Origin: Streptomyces sp. NBC_01232
GTDB taxonomy: Bacteria; Actinomycetota; Actinomycetes; Streptomycetales; Streptomycetaceae
Assembly: GCF_035989885.1 (NCBI RefSeq)
Contig: NZ_CP108518.1
Location: forward strand, 8,237,001 to 8,301,000
Reading direction: 5' to 3'
Length of the DNA stretch: 64,000 nt
Shown: one piece after another, positions 1 to 8,124 of the stretch
How the letters are laid out: each line of letters begins with the position of its first letter
Position numbering within the stretch: position 1 is the stretch's first letter
Position numbers and translations under genes: made by a program
The notes under the pieces: model-generated
Told to the model about the DNA's origin: nothing
Seen by the model: the letters and a program-made list of their open reading frames with translations, nothing else
The model's database searches: none

Positions 1-828
1 CCCGGCATCGCCTGGACCGAACGGCCCGCAGCCCCGCTCTTCGCCCGCCCGGCCGCCGAGGCCGTCGCCGAACTGCTGGCGGACCCGGACGGAACCGAGT
101 CCGCGCTGCTCGGCTGCGACGTCACCGTCGTCGGAGCGGCCGGCGAACACCTCCTCGTCCGCGAGACGCGCCCGGACGCGCCCCTGCTGCGACTGCTGCC
201 CGCACACCCGCACCCGGAGCTGGCGCACACGGACAACCTGCGCCGCATCGCCTCGTACCCCGGTCTCCGGCTGCGCGTCCTGGGCCGCCCCGACCTGGAC
301 CGCGCCGCCACGCTCCGCCCGCTGGCCGTCGGCCCGGTGCCGGGAGCGGACTACACGCTGCGACTGCCCGAGGAATGGCTGGGCCGGGCCGACCTCGGCT
401 ACGACCGCCTCCAGGGCATGCACTTCCCGGCGGGGGCCGCCCTCGCCCCGGAGCCCGCGGCTGCCGACGGCCCGGACCCGCTGGCCGACTCCCCGCTGTG
501 GCGGGTGCGCCGCCTCCTGGAGACCGGGGTCGCGGGCGGCCGCCGTGCCCTGGCCGAGACGGCCCGCGGAACGGCGTCCCTGGCCTCGGCCTCGTACGCG
601 CCGCTGCGCCGGGCCGGTCTCACCGCGGCGGCGGACCTGGCCGCCGCCCTGGCCGCGGAGGCCGACCGCCGTCCCCGCGACGTCTTCGGCCGGCTGGCCG
701 ACCCCTCGCCCGACGGCTACGCCTGGGCCTGGCTGGCCGCGGCCACCCACCTGGCGGCGGCGGAACGCTCCCTGATCGCCGCGTCCTGGAAGGCCGGTCC
801 GGGCGAGGCGCAGCCCGCGCCGCGCTGA
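1..828 (+). CDS. Conserved hypothetical protein, truncated at 5' end by window edge
   Basis: The reading frame is open from the first base with no stop until the TGA after about 275 codons, so the start lies outside the window. Codon use is typical of the neighbours. The visible part has a mixed N-terminal half and an Ala-rich, probably helical C-terminal half (about residues 155-275) with no catalytic motif, signal peptide or membrane segment that I recognise. The first in-frame ATG-like codon in the window (position 337) would cut a continuous coding frame and is not a convincing start. Function unknown. Confidence 0.7.
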   Translation, partial: PGIAWTERPAAPLFARPAAEAVAELLADPDGTESALLGCDVTVVGAAGEHLLVRETRPDAPLLRLLPAHPHPELAHTDNLRRIASYPGLRLRVLGRPDLDRAATLRPLAVGPVPGADYTLRLPEEWLGRADLGYDRLQGMHFPAGAALAPEPAAADGPDPLADSPLWRVRRLLETGVAGGRRALAETARGTASLASASYAPLRRAGLTAAADLAAALAAEADRRPRDVFGRLADPSPDGYAWAWLAAATHLAAAERSLIAASWKAGPGEAQPAPR

Positions 829-853
829 GATCCGCCCAGTCGGCGCACGGCGG

Positions 854-1333
854 TCAGTCCGGGCGCAGCCACGCGCGCAGTGCGCCGAGGTCCGCCCCGG
901 TCAGACCCCGTCCCGGATCGACCCGGTGCAGGAGCGCCCGGTCCGGGTGCCGGGCGGCCACCCAGGCGCGGTCGGCGCCGGTGATCTCGTCGTCGACCCA
1001 GATGAAGGGGCGCCCCGCCGCGTGGTCGAGGAGGGCCGGGGTCTTCCAGTGGAGCCCGCCCCGCCCGTCCTCGTCGGAAGGCTCCGGCCAGGCCACCACG
1101 GGCAGCTCCGGGAGGCCGAGCCGGGGCGCCACGCACTCGTTGGCCTCCTCCATCCACGTCGTGGCCCACACGAGCTCGCAGGGCAGCGCCGCCAGCAGGG
1201 GGCCGAGCGCGGGATCGATCCGGGCGAGCAGGGGGTTGGCGCCGTCGCCCGGCGGATACGGGCCGGCGCCGAAGGGGATCAGGGGGCCGTCGACGTCGAG
1301 GTAGAGCAGGGCGCGGCCCGTGGAACCCGTCAT
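854..1333 (-). CDS. HAD-like domain protein
   Basis: A 159-residue protein carrying the four haloacid-dehalogenase signatures in order: hhhDxDG at residues 11-16 (D13, D15), a Thr in ATTW at 57-60, K97, and the acidic WVDDE at 112-116. The cap region is minimal, as in the short HAD domains of small actinobacterial phosphatase-like proteins. It is likely a cytoplasmic phosphohydrolase acting on a small or nucleic-acid phosphate; the substrate cannot be read from the sequence. It converges with the preceding gene across 25 bp, and its start faces the repeat-filled spacer at 1334-1873. Confidence 0.75.
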   Translation of the reverse strand: MTGSTGRALLYLDVDGPLIPFGAGPYPPGDGANPLLARIDPALGPLLAALPCELVWATTWMEEANECVAPRLGLPELPVVAWPEPSDEDGRGGLHWKTPALLDHAAGRPFIWVDDEITGADRAWVAARHPDRALLHRVDPGRGLTGADLGALRAWLRPD

Positions 1334-1343
1334 GGGGCCACCC

Positions 1344-1510
1344 TAGGCCGTCTCTTTCGGATCTTGTCGAGCCCGCGCTGCCCGGCACCGCACCTCGCTG
1401 TGTTGTCGGGGCTCCCGAGTACGTCCAGTACGCGGGGAGCTCCTCCGCCTTGCGATGCACGGCACCGGGCAACGCGGGCTTGGCCGACAAGATCCGAAAG
1501 AGACGGCCTA
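1344..1510. repeat. MITE-like inverted-repeat element A
   Basis: A 167-bp non-coding element bounded by a perfect 26-nt terminal inverted repeat (1344-1369 and 1485-1510). The pairing continues imperfectly inward for about 20 more bases. It begins and ends with TA, and the right-hand TA is shared with element B. Its interior is similar, in reverse orientation, to the interior of element B (for example the segment around 1441-1460 against 1559-1577). It encodes nothing. The form fits a TA-targeting miniature inverted-repeat transposable element; that class assignment is inference. Confidence 0.75.
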
Positions 1511-1674
1511 AGGGCTGTCCCGTAATCCGCGCTGGGTCAGCGCACGGCGTCAGATGCGGTGCATCGCAAGGCGGAGGGTCGTACTCATACCGGGCGTATT
1601 CGGGCGATCCGACAACGCAGCGAGGTGCCGTAGCTGGCGTCGTGCGCCCGCCGGGGATTACGGGACAGCCCTTA
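1509..1674. repeat. MITE-like inverted-repeat element B
   Basis: A 166-bp element with a perfect 20-nt terminal inverted repeat (1509-1528 and 1655-1674), starting and ending with TA and directly abutting element A. Its termini differ in sequence from those of A, but the interior (about 1556-1635) is homologous to A in inverted orientation. This suggests two members of one family inserted next to each other. The whole element can fold into one long hairpin and could also act as a transcription barrier between the divergent genes on either side. Confidence 0.75.
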
Positions 1675-1873
1675 GTCCTCCCGGGCCGGAGGGTGATCGT
1701 GGTGCGAGAGGGTGTGACCGACGCTGTGGCGAGCGCTGCGTGATGACCCACCGGGCCCGGCCCGGCCTTCCGCGCTCGCCGCTGATCCCGAGGGGATCGC
1801 GAGGGGGACCGCGACGGGGCGCGACAACGCGGGAACCCCTGATGCCCCGATCGCCTCTTGGTGGTCGAGGGGG
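1675..1873. other. Intergenic leader of the lipoprotein gene
   Basis: About 200 bp between the repeat elements and the next start. It contains no open frame with coding character. It presumably carries the promoter of the downstream lipoprotein gene, but I cannot point to convincing -35/-10 boxes. Confidence 0.4.
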
Positions 1874-2554
1874 ATGGACATGACGAAGACAGCAAGGTCA
1901 TTGACCGGACGGCTGCTGGTGACGGGGCTCCTGTGCGCCGTTGTCGCGGCGTGCGGGACCACACGGGCGGGGCAGGCCGCGCCGCCCGCCGGCATACCCA
2001 CGCTCGCTCCGGCCGACTGCGATCTCGATCCGCCGACGGACGAGGGCTCGGGCGGGAACGCCGGGCCGCCGACCGACGAGCAGACGGGCGCGTACGCCGG
2101 GCCGCCCACCGACGAGGAGACGGGCGCGTACGCAGGTCCCCCGACCGACGGCGAGACCGGTGCGTATGCGGGGCCGCCGACCGACGGCGAGACCGGTGCC
2201 TACGTCGGCCCGCCGACCGACGGGGAGATCGGCAACGGCGGGGGCCCCTGCGGCCCGGCCGACTGGTTCGACATGACCCGGGACTTCAGCGCCTACTACC
2301 TGAAGCACCGGGAGACGTCCGAGGAGGGCTACACATACCCCGAAGCGGTCAAGGAGACCCGCGTCCGCAAGGTGCACACCGTCGGCGAGGCGCGGATCAC
2401 CTTCACCACCAGGGAAGTGGGCAAGGGCCGCGCCGAAGCCGCCCGCAGGATCGCCGCGCGGTTCGCCGCCTGGCGGCACGAGGTCTACGGGGACACGGGC
2501 ACGGTGACGCTCCTGGTTCCGGACGACGGGGTGGTCGTCACCGAGTCCTGGTGA
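1874..2554 (+). CDS. Lipoprotein with six 12-residue PPTDxETGAYAG repeats
   Basis: 226 residues. The N-terminus is Arg/Lys-containing with a hydrophobic core ending in a lipobox (VVAAC, Cys at about 27), so this is predicted to be a membrane-anchored lipoprotein. Residues of about 53-124 are six tandem 12-residue units of the form PPTD-(E/G)-x-T-G-A-Y-A-G, acidic and proline-rich, probably an extended spacer. The C-terminal hundred residues form an unrecognised charged globular domain. The second ATG (1880) is an equally possible start. Function unknown; the repeat block suggests an extracellular stalk between lipid anchor and domain. Confidence 0.75.
   Translation: MDMTKTARSLTGRLLVTGLLCAVVAACGTTRAGQAAPPAGIPTLAPADCDLDPPTDEGSGGNAGPPTDEQTGAYAGPPTDEETGAYAGPPTDGETGAYAGPPTDGETGAYVGPPTDGEIGNGGGPCGPADWFDMTRDFSAYYLKHRETSEEGYTYPEAVKETRVRKVHTVGEARITFTTREVGKGRAEAARRIAARFAAWRHEVYGDTGTVTLLVPDDGVVVTESW
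2030..2245 (+). repeat. Six tandem 36-bp coding repeats
   Basis: Six in-frame 36-bp units lie inside the lipoprotein gene. The middle four are the most alike, while the first and last are diverged, a pattern typical of unequal slippage or recombination with the edges decaying. The period is a whole number of codons, so copy-number change would keep the frame. Confidence 0.85.
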
Positions 2555-4145
2555 CCCCGGGCCACCGCGCGTCCCAGAGCGCGCAGTGGTGTTCGGCCCG
2601 GGCGTCCACCGTACGGATCCCACCGGCCCCCGGCGCCAGCGACAGCACCGAGCTCCCGTTCCGGTCGCGCGGCCACGGCGGGGCCCCCGGCGCCGCCGGA
2701 ACACCGGTGCGGGCGAATGCCGTCCAGTAGCCGGTCATCCGGTCCGCGAGCCGGCGCTGCGGTTCGGTCAGCGGCACCACCGTGAACAGATAGGGCAGTT
2801 CGAAGCCGTGGGCCGCGCCGTACGGCAGGTCCGGCGGCTCCGGCAGCCCGGTGAAGTCCGGCGCGCCCCGGTCGCTGAACCGGTACGCGTACACCGGCAC
2901 GTGCCGGCCGAGCGCCGCGCCGTCCCGCAGCGTCGGGCAGACGAACGACGCGTCGGTCAGTACGGTGGCCCACGCCACCGCCGGTGTCGCGAAGGCGGAC
3001 ACCGGATAGGAGGCCTCCACCGCGCGGGCGGTCGGCGCGTCGAAGGACTGCGCCAACCGGGCCCGGTAGGCCCCCTCGTCGGGGATCGGGTACGCGGCCA
3101 GGGTCTGCGCGAGGAAGAGGCGCATCTCGTCCCGGTTGGCGCCCTGGATCACCGGCACCCGGTGGAACCGGCCGGCCTCCAGCGCCCGCCGCGGCTCCAG
3201 GGGCAGCGCGTCGTTGCCGTAGGAGACCAGCGAGAAGCGCTGCATCAGCTCGGCGGTGGCCAGGGCGGCCGGGTCCAGCCGGCGCAGGCAGTCCAGTACC
3301 CCGCCGGGCCGGTCGCAGCCGAGCCGGGCCGCCGCCAGGGCGCCGTCCGCCACCGTCCGCCGCTCCGGCACGAAGGGCTCGTACGTGCCGAGGCCGGGCA
3401 GCAGGGCCCGCGGGGGCGCCGTGGTCGAGCACGATCCGCTCTGCACGATCGCCCGGTGGAACAGGCCCGCCGAGGCCGGGGACGTCAGGTGCGCGCACAC
3501 GCTGAGGGCCCCGGCCGATTCACCGAAGACGGTGACGTGGCGGGGGTCCGCGCCGAAGCGTTCCGCGTTCGCCCGCACCCAGCGCAGCGCCGCCCGCTGG
3601 TCCGCGAGGGCGAAACCGGGGGCTCCGCCGAGCTCCGGATGGCCGAACAGGCCGAAGACGCCCAGCCGGTAGTTCACGGTCACCACCACGGCGCCGCCCT
3701 GCACGGCCGCCCGGTCGGGCCGGTAGGCGTCGCCCGCGCCGCTGAAGAAGCCGCCGCCGTGGAACCAGACCATGACGGGACGCGGCAGGCCGGCGGCAGC
3801 GCGGCCCGCCGGAGCGGTGACGTTGAGGTAGAGGCAGTCCTCCGAGCCGGTCGGTCCGCCCGGCCCCACTACGGGCAGCTGCACGCAGCGCGGACCGGCG
3901 GCCCCGGCATCGCGCACACCTTCCCAGCGCCGCACCGGCTCCGGCAGCCGCCAGCGCAGCGGGCCGGTCGGAGGAGCGGCGAAGGGAATGCCCTCGAAGG
4001 TGTCGTACGCGCCGTGCCCGACGCCCCGGACCGCCCCCCGGTCGGTGTCCACCACCGGCCGGTCCGGCCCGGGCGCGGCGCCCAGCAGCAGTACGACGGG
4101 CAGGAGGAGCGCGCAGCGGCGACGGACCTGGCGAAAGTCGGGCAC
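2538..4145 (-). CDS. Secreted type-B carboxylesterase
   Basis: A carboxylesterase/cholinesterase-family alpha/beta hydrolase of 535 residues. It has an Arg-rich N-terminus with a hydrophobic segment (about 8-23, signal peptide), the oxyanion-hole HGGG at about 129-132, the nucleophile elbow GESAG (Ser210), and a conserved AAHGFELPY segment supplying the likely catalytic His. I place the start at the GTG at 4145, which has a GGAAAGG ribosome site just upstream; the longer frame from 4226 adds residues of no family character. The 3' end overlaps the preceding lipoprotein gene convergently by 17 bp. It should hydrolyse carboxylic esters outside the cell; substrate unknown. Confidence 0.85.
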   Translation of the reverse strand: MPDFRQVRRRCALLLPVVLLLGAAPGPDRPVVDTDRGAVRGVGHGAYDTFEGIPFAAPPTGPLRWRLPEPVRRWEGVRDAGAAGPRCVQLPVVGPGGPTGSEDCLYLNVTAPAGRAAAGLPRPVMVWFHGGGFFSGAGDAYRPDRAAVQGGAVVVTVNYRLGVFGLFGHPELGGAPGFALADQRAALRWVRANAERFGADPRHVTVFGESAGALSVCAHLTSPASAGLFHRAIVQSGSCSTTAPPRALLPGLGTYEPFVPERRTVADGALAAARLGCDRPGGVLDCLRRLDPAALATAELMQRFSLVSYGNDALPLEPRRALEAGRFHRVPVIQGANRDEMRLFLAQTLAAYPIPDEGAYRARLAQSFDAPTARAVEASYPVSAFATPAVAWATVLTDASFVCPTLRDGAALGRHVPVYAYRFSDRGAPDFTGLPEPPDLPYGAAHGFELPYLFTVVPLTEPQRRLADRMTGYWTAFARTGVPAAPGAPPWPRDRNGSSVLSLAPGAGGIRTVDARAEHHCALWDARWPGVTRTR

Positions 4146-4313
4146 GGTCGACGCCCTTTCCCCATGGGATCCGGGAGGAGACCCCCGTTTGCCCGCCCCG
4201 AATGGCGCAGTGAGCGGAAGTGGCACTCAATGTAACAAAGCGTGCGCTTCCCATGACGCACGATGACCGGCGCGCGATTGCGTAGACCCGCGCGTCGGCG
4301 AACGGAGCTTTCC

Positions 4314-5267
4314 ATGAATGACCCCATCACCCTCGCGGCGAAACAGCACGACGACGACCGCCACGGGATCCCCGACCCCATCGCACCGGACGAGCCGATC
4401 ACGCCGCCCATGCGGACCCTGCTGGAGACGGCGGCCACCTGCCGTCCGGTCGAGGAGGTCACCGCACTCGTGAGCCTCCTCAAGGAGGGCGGCCCGCTGC
4501 CCGACGCCGGGCACGACGCGCTGCGCACGGCCGCCGTGACCCGGCCCGTGCAGGATGTACGGCGGATGGTCGCCCTCCTGGGCGAGTCGCCGCAGGAGGT
4601 GGCCGAGGCGGACCTCACGCTGCGCGCCGCCGCCGTCGGACGGTCCATCGAGGACGTCGCCCTGCTGGTGACCATCCTCGGCAAGGAGGACGCGGCCGAG
4701 GCGGAGCGTCAGCGCCGCACCCCACCAGCCGGTCCGGCCGTCGCGCCGGGCGCCGTGTTCCCCGCCGCGCCCGAAGCCCCGTACGAGGCGCCGTACGTCC
4801 CCCCGTACGCGGAGCTCTACGACGCCCCCTACCAGGAGCCGCCCCGGCGCACCGCCGCCGTCGACCCGCCCGCCGCCTCCCGCGTCCGGGCACTGCGCCA
4901 CGTGCTGCGCTGGCCGGTGGCTGCCGCCCTGCTGGTGAGCGGCGCCCTGCACCTGCCGAACGACCTGACGGCCCTGCAGTCCGCGGCCCCTGTCGACTAC
5001 CTGCCCCTTGTCGCCACTGTGCTGTGCCTGGTGAGCGGAGCACTGGTGGCGCTCCGGGACACCCCGGCGGTGTGGCGGGCGGTCGCCGCCACGGCGCTCG
5101 GCGTCGTCGCCCTCCACGTGCTCGGCGGGTCGATGCAGTACGACCCGCTGGAGGGCGCGGTGGGCGGCACCCTGGCCTGGGCGGGCATCACCGTCATGCT
5201 GTGCGCGGCGGCCGGCGCCGTCCTCGCCGGCCTGGCGCTCAGGAACCACCGGGAGAGCTCGGCCTGA
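4314..5267 (+). CDS. Membrane protein with helical N-terminal domain and four C-terminal TM segments
   Basis: 317 residues from the ATG at 4314, which has a GGAG site about six bases upstream (the upstream ATG at 4263 has none). Residues 1-135 are a soluble acidic domain with repeated units built round xRxVEEVxxLVxLL, each about 38 residues. They are followed by a Pro/Tyr-rich linker with PYxxPY motifs (about 150-190) and four hydrophobic segments at the C-terminus. The architecture, repeated helical cytoplasmic domain plus TM bundle, is seen in uncharacterised actinobacterial proteins. No enzymatic motif; function unknown. Confidence 0.75.
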   Translation: MNDPITLAAKQHDDDRHGIPDPIAPDEPITPPMRTLLETAATCRPVEEVTALVSLLKEGGPLPDAGHDALRTAAVTRPVQDVRRMVALLGESPQEVAEADLTLRAAAVGRSIEDVALLVTILGKEDAAEAERQRRTPPAGPAVAPGAVFPAAPEAPYEAPYVPPYAELYDAPYQEPPRRTAAVDPPAASRVRALRHVLRWPVAAALLVSGALHLPNDLTALQSAAPVDYLPLVATVLCLVSGALVALRDTPAVWRAVAATALGVVALHVLGGSMQYDPLEGAVGGTLAWAGITVMLCAAAGAVLAGLALRNHRESSA

Positions 5268-5284
5268 CCGGCCGCCGACCCCGC

Positions 5285-5317
5285 ACGGCACCCCGCGCCC
5301 CGCGCGCGGGGTGCCGT
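5285..5317. terminator. Bidirectional hairpin terminator
   Basis: A perfect 13-bp stem (5285-5297 with 5305-5317) around a 7-nt loop lies between two convergent genes ending at 5267 and 5349, so it can terminate both. Confidence 0.7.
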
Positions 5318-5348
5318 TCCGCGTCAGGCCGCGTCCGGCCGCCCGCGG

Positions 5349-6380
5349 TCACGCGAGCAGGTTCACCGCCCCCGTGAACACGCGGGGGAGACGGGCGGCC
5401 AGCGGGACGATCCGTGGCGCGAGCCGCGGCCGGTGACGGGCCCACAGCAGGGACGCGGTGAGGGCGCGGTAGCTGCGCGAGAGATCCCGCCAGGCCTGCT
5501 CGTAGGCCTGCGGACGCCCCGCCCGCACGCACCGCACCAGCTCGCCCGCCGCCGTCACGGCCAGGGTGAGGCCCTCACCGGTCAGCGCGTCCACGTACCC
5601 GGCCGCGTCCCCCACGAACAGCACGCGCCCCGCCACCCGTACGCGAGCCCCCTGGCGCAGCGGCCCGGCCCCGCGCACCGCCGTCGCGGTTCCCGCCGCC
5701 GCTGCCAGCCGCTGCGACAGCACCGGGAAGCGGGCCAGCTGTACGTCGAAGGGGGCCTGATCGGAGGTCAGGACGGCCACGCCGATCCGGTCGGGCGCCA
5801 GCGGGGTGACGTAGGCCTCGCACCGCTGCGACCAGTGCACCTCGACGAGGTCGCTCCACGGCGGGACGGCGTAGTGGCGGCGCAGTCCGTAGCGCGCCGG
5901 GCGGCGCGGCGCGAGCGGCGCCGACAGGCCGAGCCCGCGGCGGACGGGGGAGTGCAGGCCGTCCGCCGCGACGAGGTAGCGGGCCGTGAGCCCGGCCGCC
6001 TCGACCTGGTGGACGTCCTGGCGCACCTGGTCGACGCGCCCGGGGACCACCCGTACGCCGAGCTGCGCGGCGCGTTCGGCCAGCGCGGCCTGCAGCTCCG
6101 TGCGCCGGGAGCCGAGGCCCGGGCCGGACCGGAAGAGCCCCTCCGCGCTGCGGCCGCTCTCGCCGTCGACGTAGCGGATGCCGTGGAACGGCTGCCCTGT
6201 GACGGGGACGCCCAGCTCCCGCAGGTGGCGTACCCCGCCCGGCATGAGGCCCTCCCCGCAGGCCTTGTCGATGGGGGTGGCCCTCGGCTCCACGACCACG
6301 GCCTCGAGGCCGGCGAGCGCGCCGTGGATGGCGGTGGCCAGTCCGGCCGGACCGCCGCCGGCGATCAGCAGGTCGATCAC
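5349..6380 (-). CDS. FAD-dependent oxidoreductase of the type III PKS operon (SrsC-like / geranylgeranyl-reductase family)
   Basis: 343 residues starting at the GTG at 6380, whose GTGA overlaps the stop of the preceding gene (translational coupling). It has a Rossmann dinucleotide motif GGGPAG near the N-terminus, a CGEGLMPGG segment typical of the geranylgeranyl-reductase/flavin-hydroxylase group, and the second FAD motif VGDAAGYVDALTGEG. It belongs with the methyltransferase and type III PKS upstream. In Streptomyces griseus the analogous srsABC set makes phenolic lipids, with a flavoprotein hydroxylating the ring. I infer an analogous tailoring oxidation here; reduction of a prenyl chain is the alternative. 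Confidence 0.8.
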   Translation of the reverse strand: MIDLLIAGGGPAGLATAIHGALAGLEAVVVEPRATPIDKACGEGLMPGGVRHLRELGVPVTGQPFHGIRYVDGESGRSAEGLFRSGPGLGSRRTELQAALAERAAQLGVRVVPGRVDQVRQDVHQVEAAGLTARYLVAADGLHSPVRRGLGLSAPLAPRRPARYGLRRHYAVPPWSDLVEVHWSQRCEAYVTPLAPDRIGVAVLTSDQAPFDVQLARFPVLSQRLAAAAGTATAVRGAGPLRQGARVRVAGRVLFVGDAAGYVDALTGEGLTLAVTAAGELVRCVRAGRPQAYEQAWRDLSRSYRALTASLLWARHRPRLAPRIVPLAARLPRVFTGAVNLLA

Positions 6381-6982
6381 GAGGCGGCGCCGGCCGAGGG
6401 GACGGAGGCGGGCGCCCGCAGCCGGCCGCCGTCGGTGAGGGCTGCGTCCTCGCAGCCGATCCGTACGCGCAGCAGCACCAGGTTGAGCACGGTGAAGCCG
6501 ATCGCGGTCAGCCACGCGGAGTGCACCAGCGGCAGGGCGACGCCCTCAGCGACCACGGCCACGTAGTTGGGGTGGCGCAGCAGCCGGTACGGTCCGGCCT
6601 CCACCAGCGGTAGTCCGGGAACGACGAGCACACGGGTGTTCCAGCGCCGCCCGAGGGTGGCGATGCACCACCAGCGGAGGCCCTGGGCGGCCACGGCGAC
6701 GCCGAGGGCCGTCCAGCCGAGCAGCGGGATGAACGGCCGTCCGGCAGCCCAGGGTTCCACCGCACAGCCCACGAGCAGCGCGGTGTGCAGGGCGACCATG
6801 GCCGGGTAGTGGCCGCGGCCGTACTCGCGGCCGCCGCGGGCCAGGCTCCAGGCGGTGTGGCGGCGGGCGGTGACCAGTTCGGCGAGCCGCTCGGCGGCGA
6901 CGAGGCCGATGAGCAGCAGGTACAGGGTGAGTGAGGTGGTGGCGGTGAAGGCGGGCAGGGAGATCGGGCTCATCGAGATCAT
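6377..6982 (-). CDS. Isoprenylcysteine-carboxyl-methyltransferase-family protein (SrsB-like)
   Basis: 201 residues, several membrane segments, with the family's C-terminal signature: RWNTRVLVVPGLPLV, then GPYRLLRHPNYVAV and a downstream Glu (AEGVALPL). These form the SAM-binding pocket in ICMT-like integral membrane methyltransferases. It lies between the PKS (stop 6987, four bases away) and the flavoprotein (4-base overlap). In the srs system the equivalent enzyme O-methylates an alkylresorcinol-type product; I infer methylation of the PKS product at the membrane. A second in-frame ATG at 6973 is an alternative start. Confidence 0.85.
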   Translation of the reverse strand: MISMSPISLPAFTATTSLTLYLLLIGLVAAERLAELVTARRHTAWSLARGGREYGRGHYPAMVALHTALLVGCAVEPWAAGRPFIPLLGWTALGVAVAAQGLRWWCIATLGRRWNTRVLVVPGLPLVEAGPYRLLRHPNYVAVVAEGVALPLVHSAWLTAIGFTVLNLVLLRVRIGCEDAALTDGGRLRAPASVPSAGAAS

Positions 6983-6986
6983 CGGG

Positions 6987-8048
6987 TCACCAGCGCAGGA
7001 GGACGAGTTCGGAGGCGAAACCCGGGCCGAAGGCGAGCATCAGCCCGACCGATCCGGGCGGAGGCGGTCCCGCGCTCTGGACGGAGTCCAGGATGTGCAG
7101 GACCGACGCGGAGGAGAGGTTTCCGACGGCCGCGAGCGAACGCCGGCTGGCGGCGAAGGCCGACTCCGGCAGCGCCAGTGCGTCCGAGAGCGTGTCGAGG
7201 ATCTTGGGGCCGCCGGGATGGCAGATCCACGCGCCGACGTCCGCGGGCTTGAGGTCGTGCGCGGCGAGGAAGGACTCGACCTCCTCGGCCACGTGCAGCC
7301 GGACCAGGTCCGGGAGTTCACGGCCGAGCACCATGCGCATCCCCCAGTGGCCGATGTCCCAGCCCAGGAGGTGCTCGGTGCCCGGGTACAGGCGGCTGCG
7401 GGCAGCCACCACCTCCGGTCCGGCGCCGGTGGCGTACAGGGGGTGGTCGCGGCCCACCGCGACCAGCGCACCCGCGCCGTCGCCGAAGAGCGCTCCGGCC
7501 ACCAGGTTCGCCATCGAGGCGTCCGTGGACTGGAGGGTGAGGGAGCAGAGCTCGGTGGACAGCAGGAGGGCGGCGTGCCCGGTGCGGCCCGTCAGATGGT
7601 CGTGGAGGTGGCCCACTCCGGCGGCGCCGGCCGCGCACCCGAGGCCGAACAGCGGGACCCGCCGCACGTCGGGACGCAGGCCCGCGCGGGAGGCGAGGCG
7701 GGCCTCCAGCGAGGGGGTCGCGAGCCCGGTCACCGTGGTCGACATGACCAGATCGAGCTGCGCGGCCGTCAGGCCGGCGTCGGCGAGGGCGAGTTCCAGG
7801 GCCCGGGCGCCCAGCTCCAGGGCCGTCTCCAGGAAGAGGGCGTTGGTCGTGCCGAAGTCGTTCGCCGGGCCGTACCGCTCCAGCGGGAGCGCGAGATGCC
7901 GGCTGTCCACGCGCACCGAGCTGTGGACGCGGCGCAGCAGGGCGGTGTCGGAGCCCGGGGGCAGGAAGCGGGCGAGCGCCTCCGTGATCTCGGACTGGGG
8001 GTGGCGATGGGGCGGGAACACGCTGCGCACTGCCAGAACACGTGTCAT
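6987..8048 (-). CDS. Type III polyketide synthase
   Basis: 353 residues of the chalcone/stilbene synthase superfamily. The catalytic triad is visible: C138 in LFGLGCAAG, H277 in CHPGGPKIL and N310 in AVGNLSSAS. A GFGDGAG-like loop (ALFGDGAGALV, about 186-196) is also conserved. It uses one active site for chain extension of an acyl-CoA starter with malonyl- or methylmalonyl-CoA. The ATG at 8048 has a GAAGGA site and is first gene of a three-gene operon with methyltransferase and flavoprotein, resembling the srs phenolic-lipid operon. The product (alkylresorcinol, pyrone or quinone) cannot be decided from sequence. Confidence 0.92.
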   Translation of the reverse strand: MTRVLAVRSVFPPHRHPQSEITEALARFLPPGSDTALLRRVHSSVRVDSRHLALPLERYGPANDFGTTNALFLETALELGARALELALADAGLTAAQLDLVMSTTVTGLATPSLEARLASRAGLRPDVRRVPLFGLGCAAGAAGVGHLHDHLTGRTGHAALLLSTELCSLTLQSTDASMANLVAGALFGDGAGALVAVGRDHPLYATGAGPEVVAARSRLYPGTEHLLGWDIGHWGMRMVLGRELPDLVRLHVAEEVESFLAAHDLKPADVGAWICHPGGPKILDTLSDALALPESAFAASRRSLAAVGNLSSASVLHILDSVQSAGPPPPGSVGLMLAFGPGFASELVLLRW

Positions 8049-8124
8049 TCCTTCACCATAGAAAACAACTGACACAGGGTCATGAATCAGGCGAACCGGG
8101 CGCGGCGCCGCATAGCGTGGCGCC

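Noticed and set aside
2030..2245. Possible CRISPR array
   Set aside because: Repeats are in-frame 36-bp coding units without variable spacers, and no cas gene is present.
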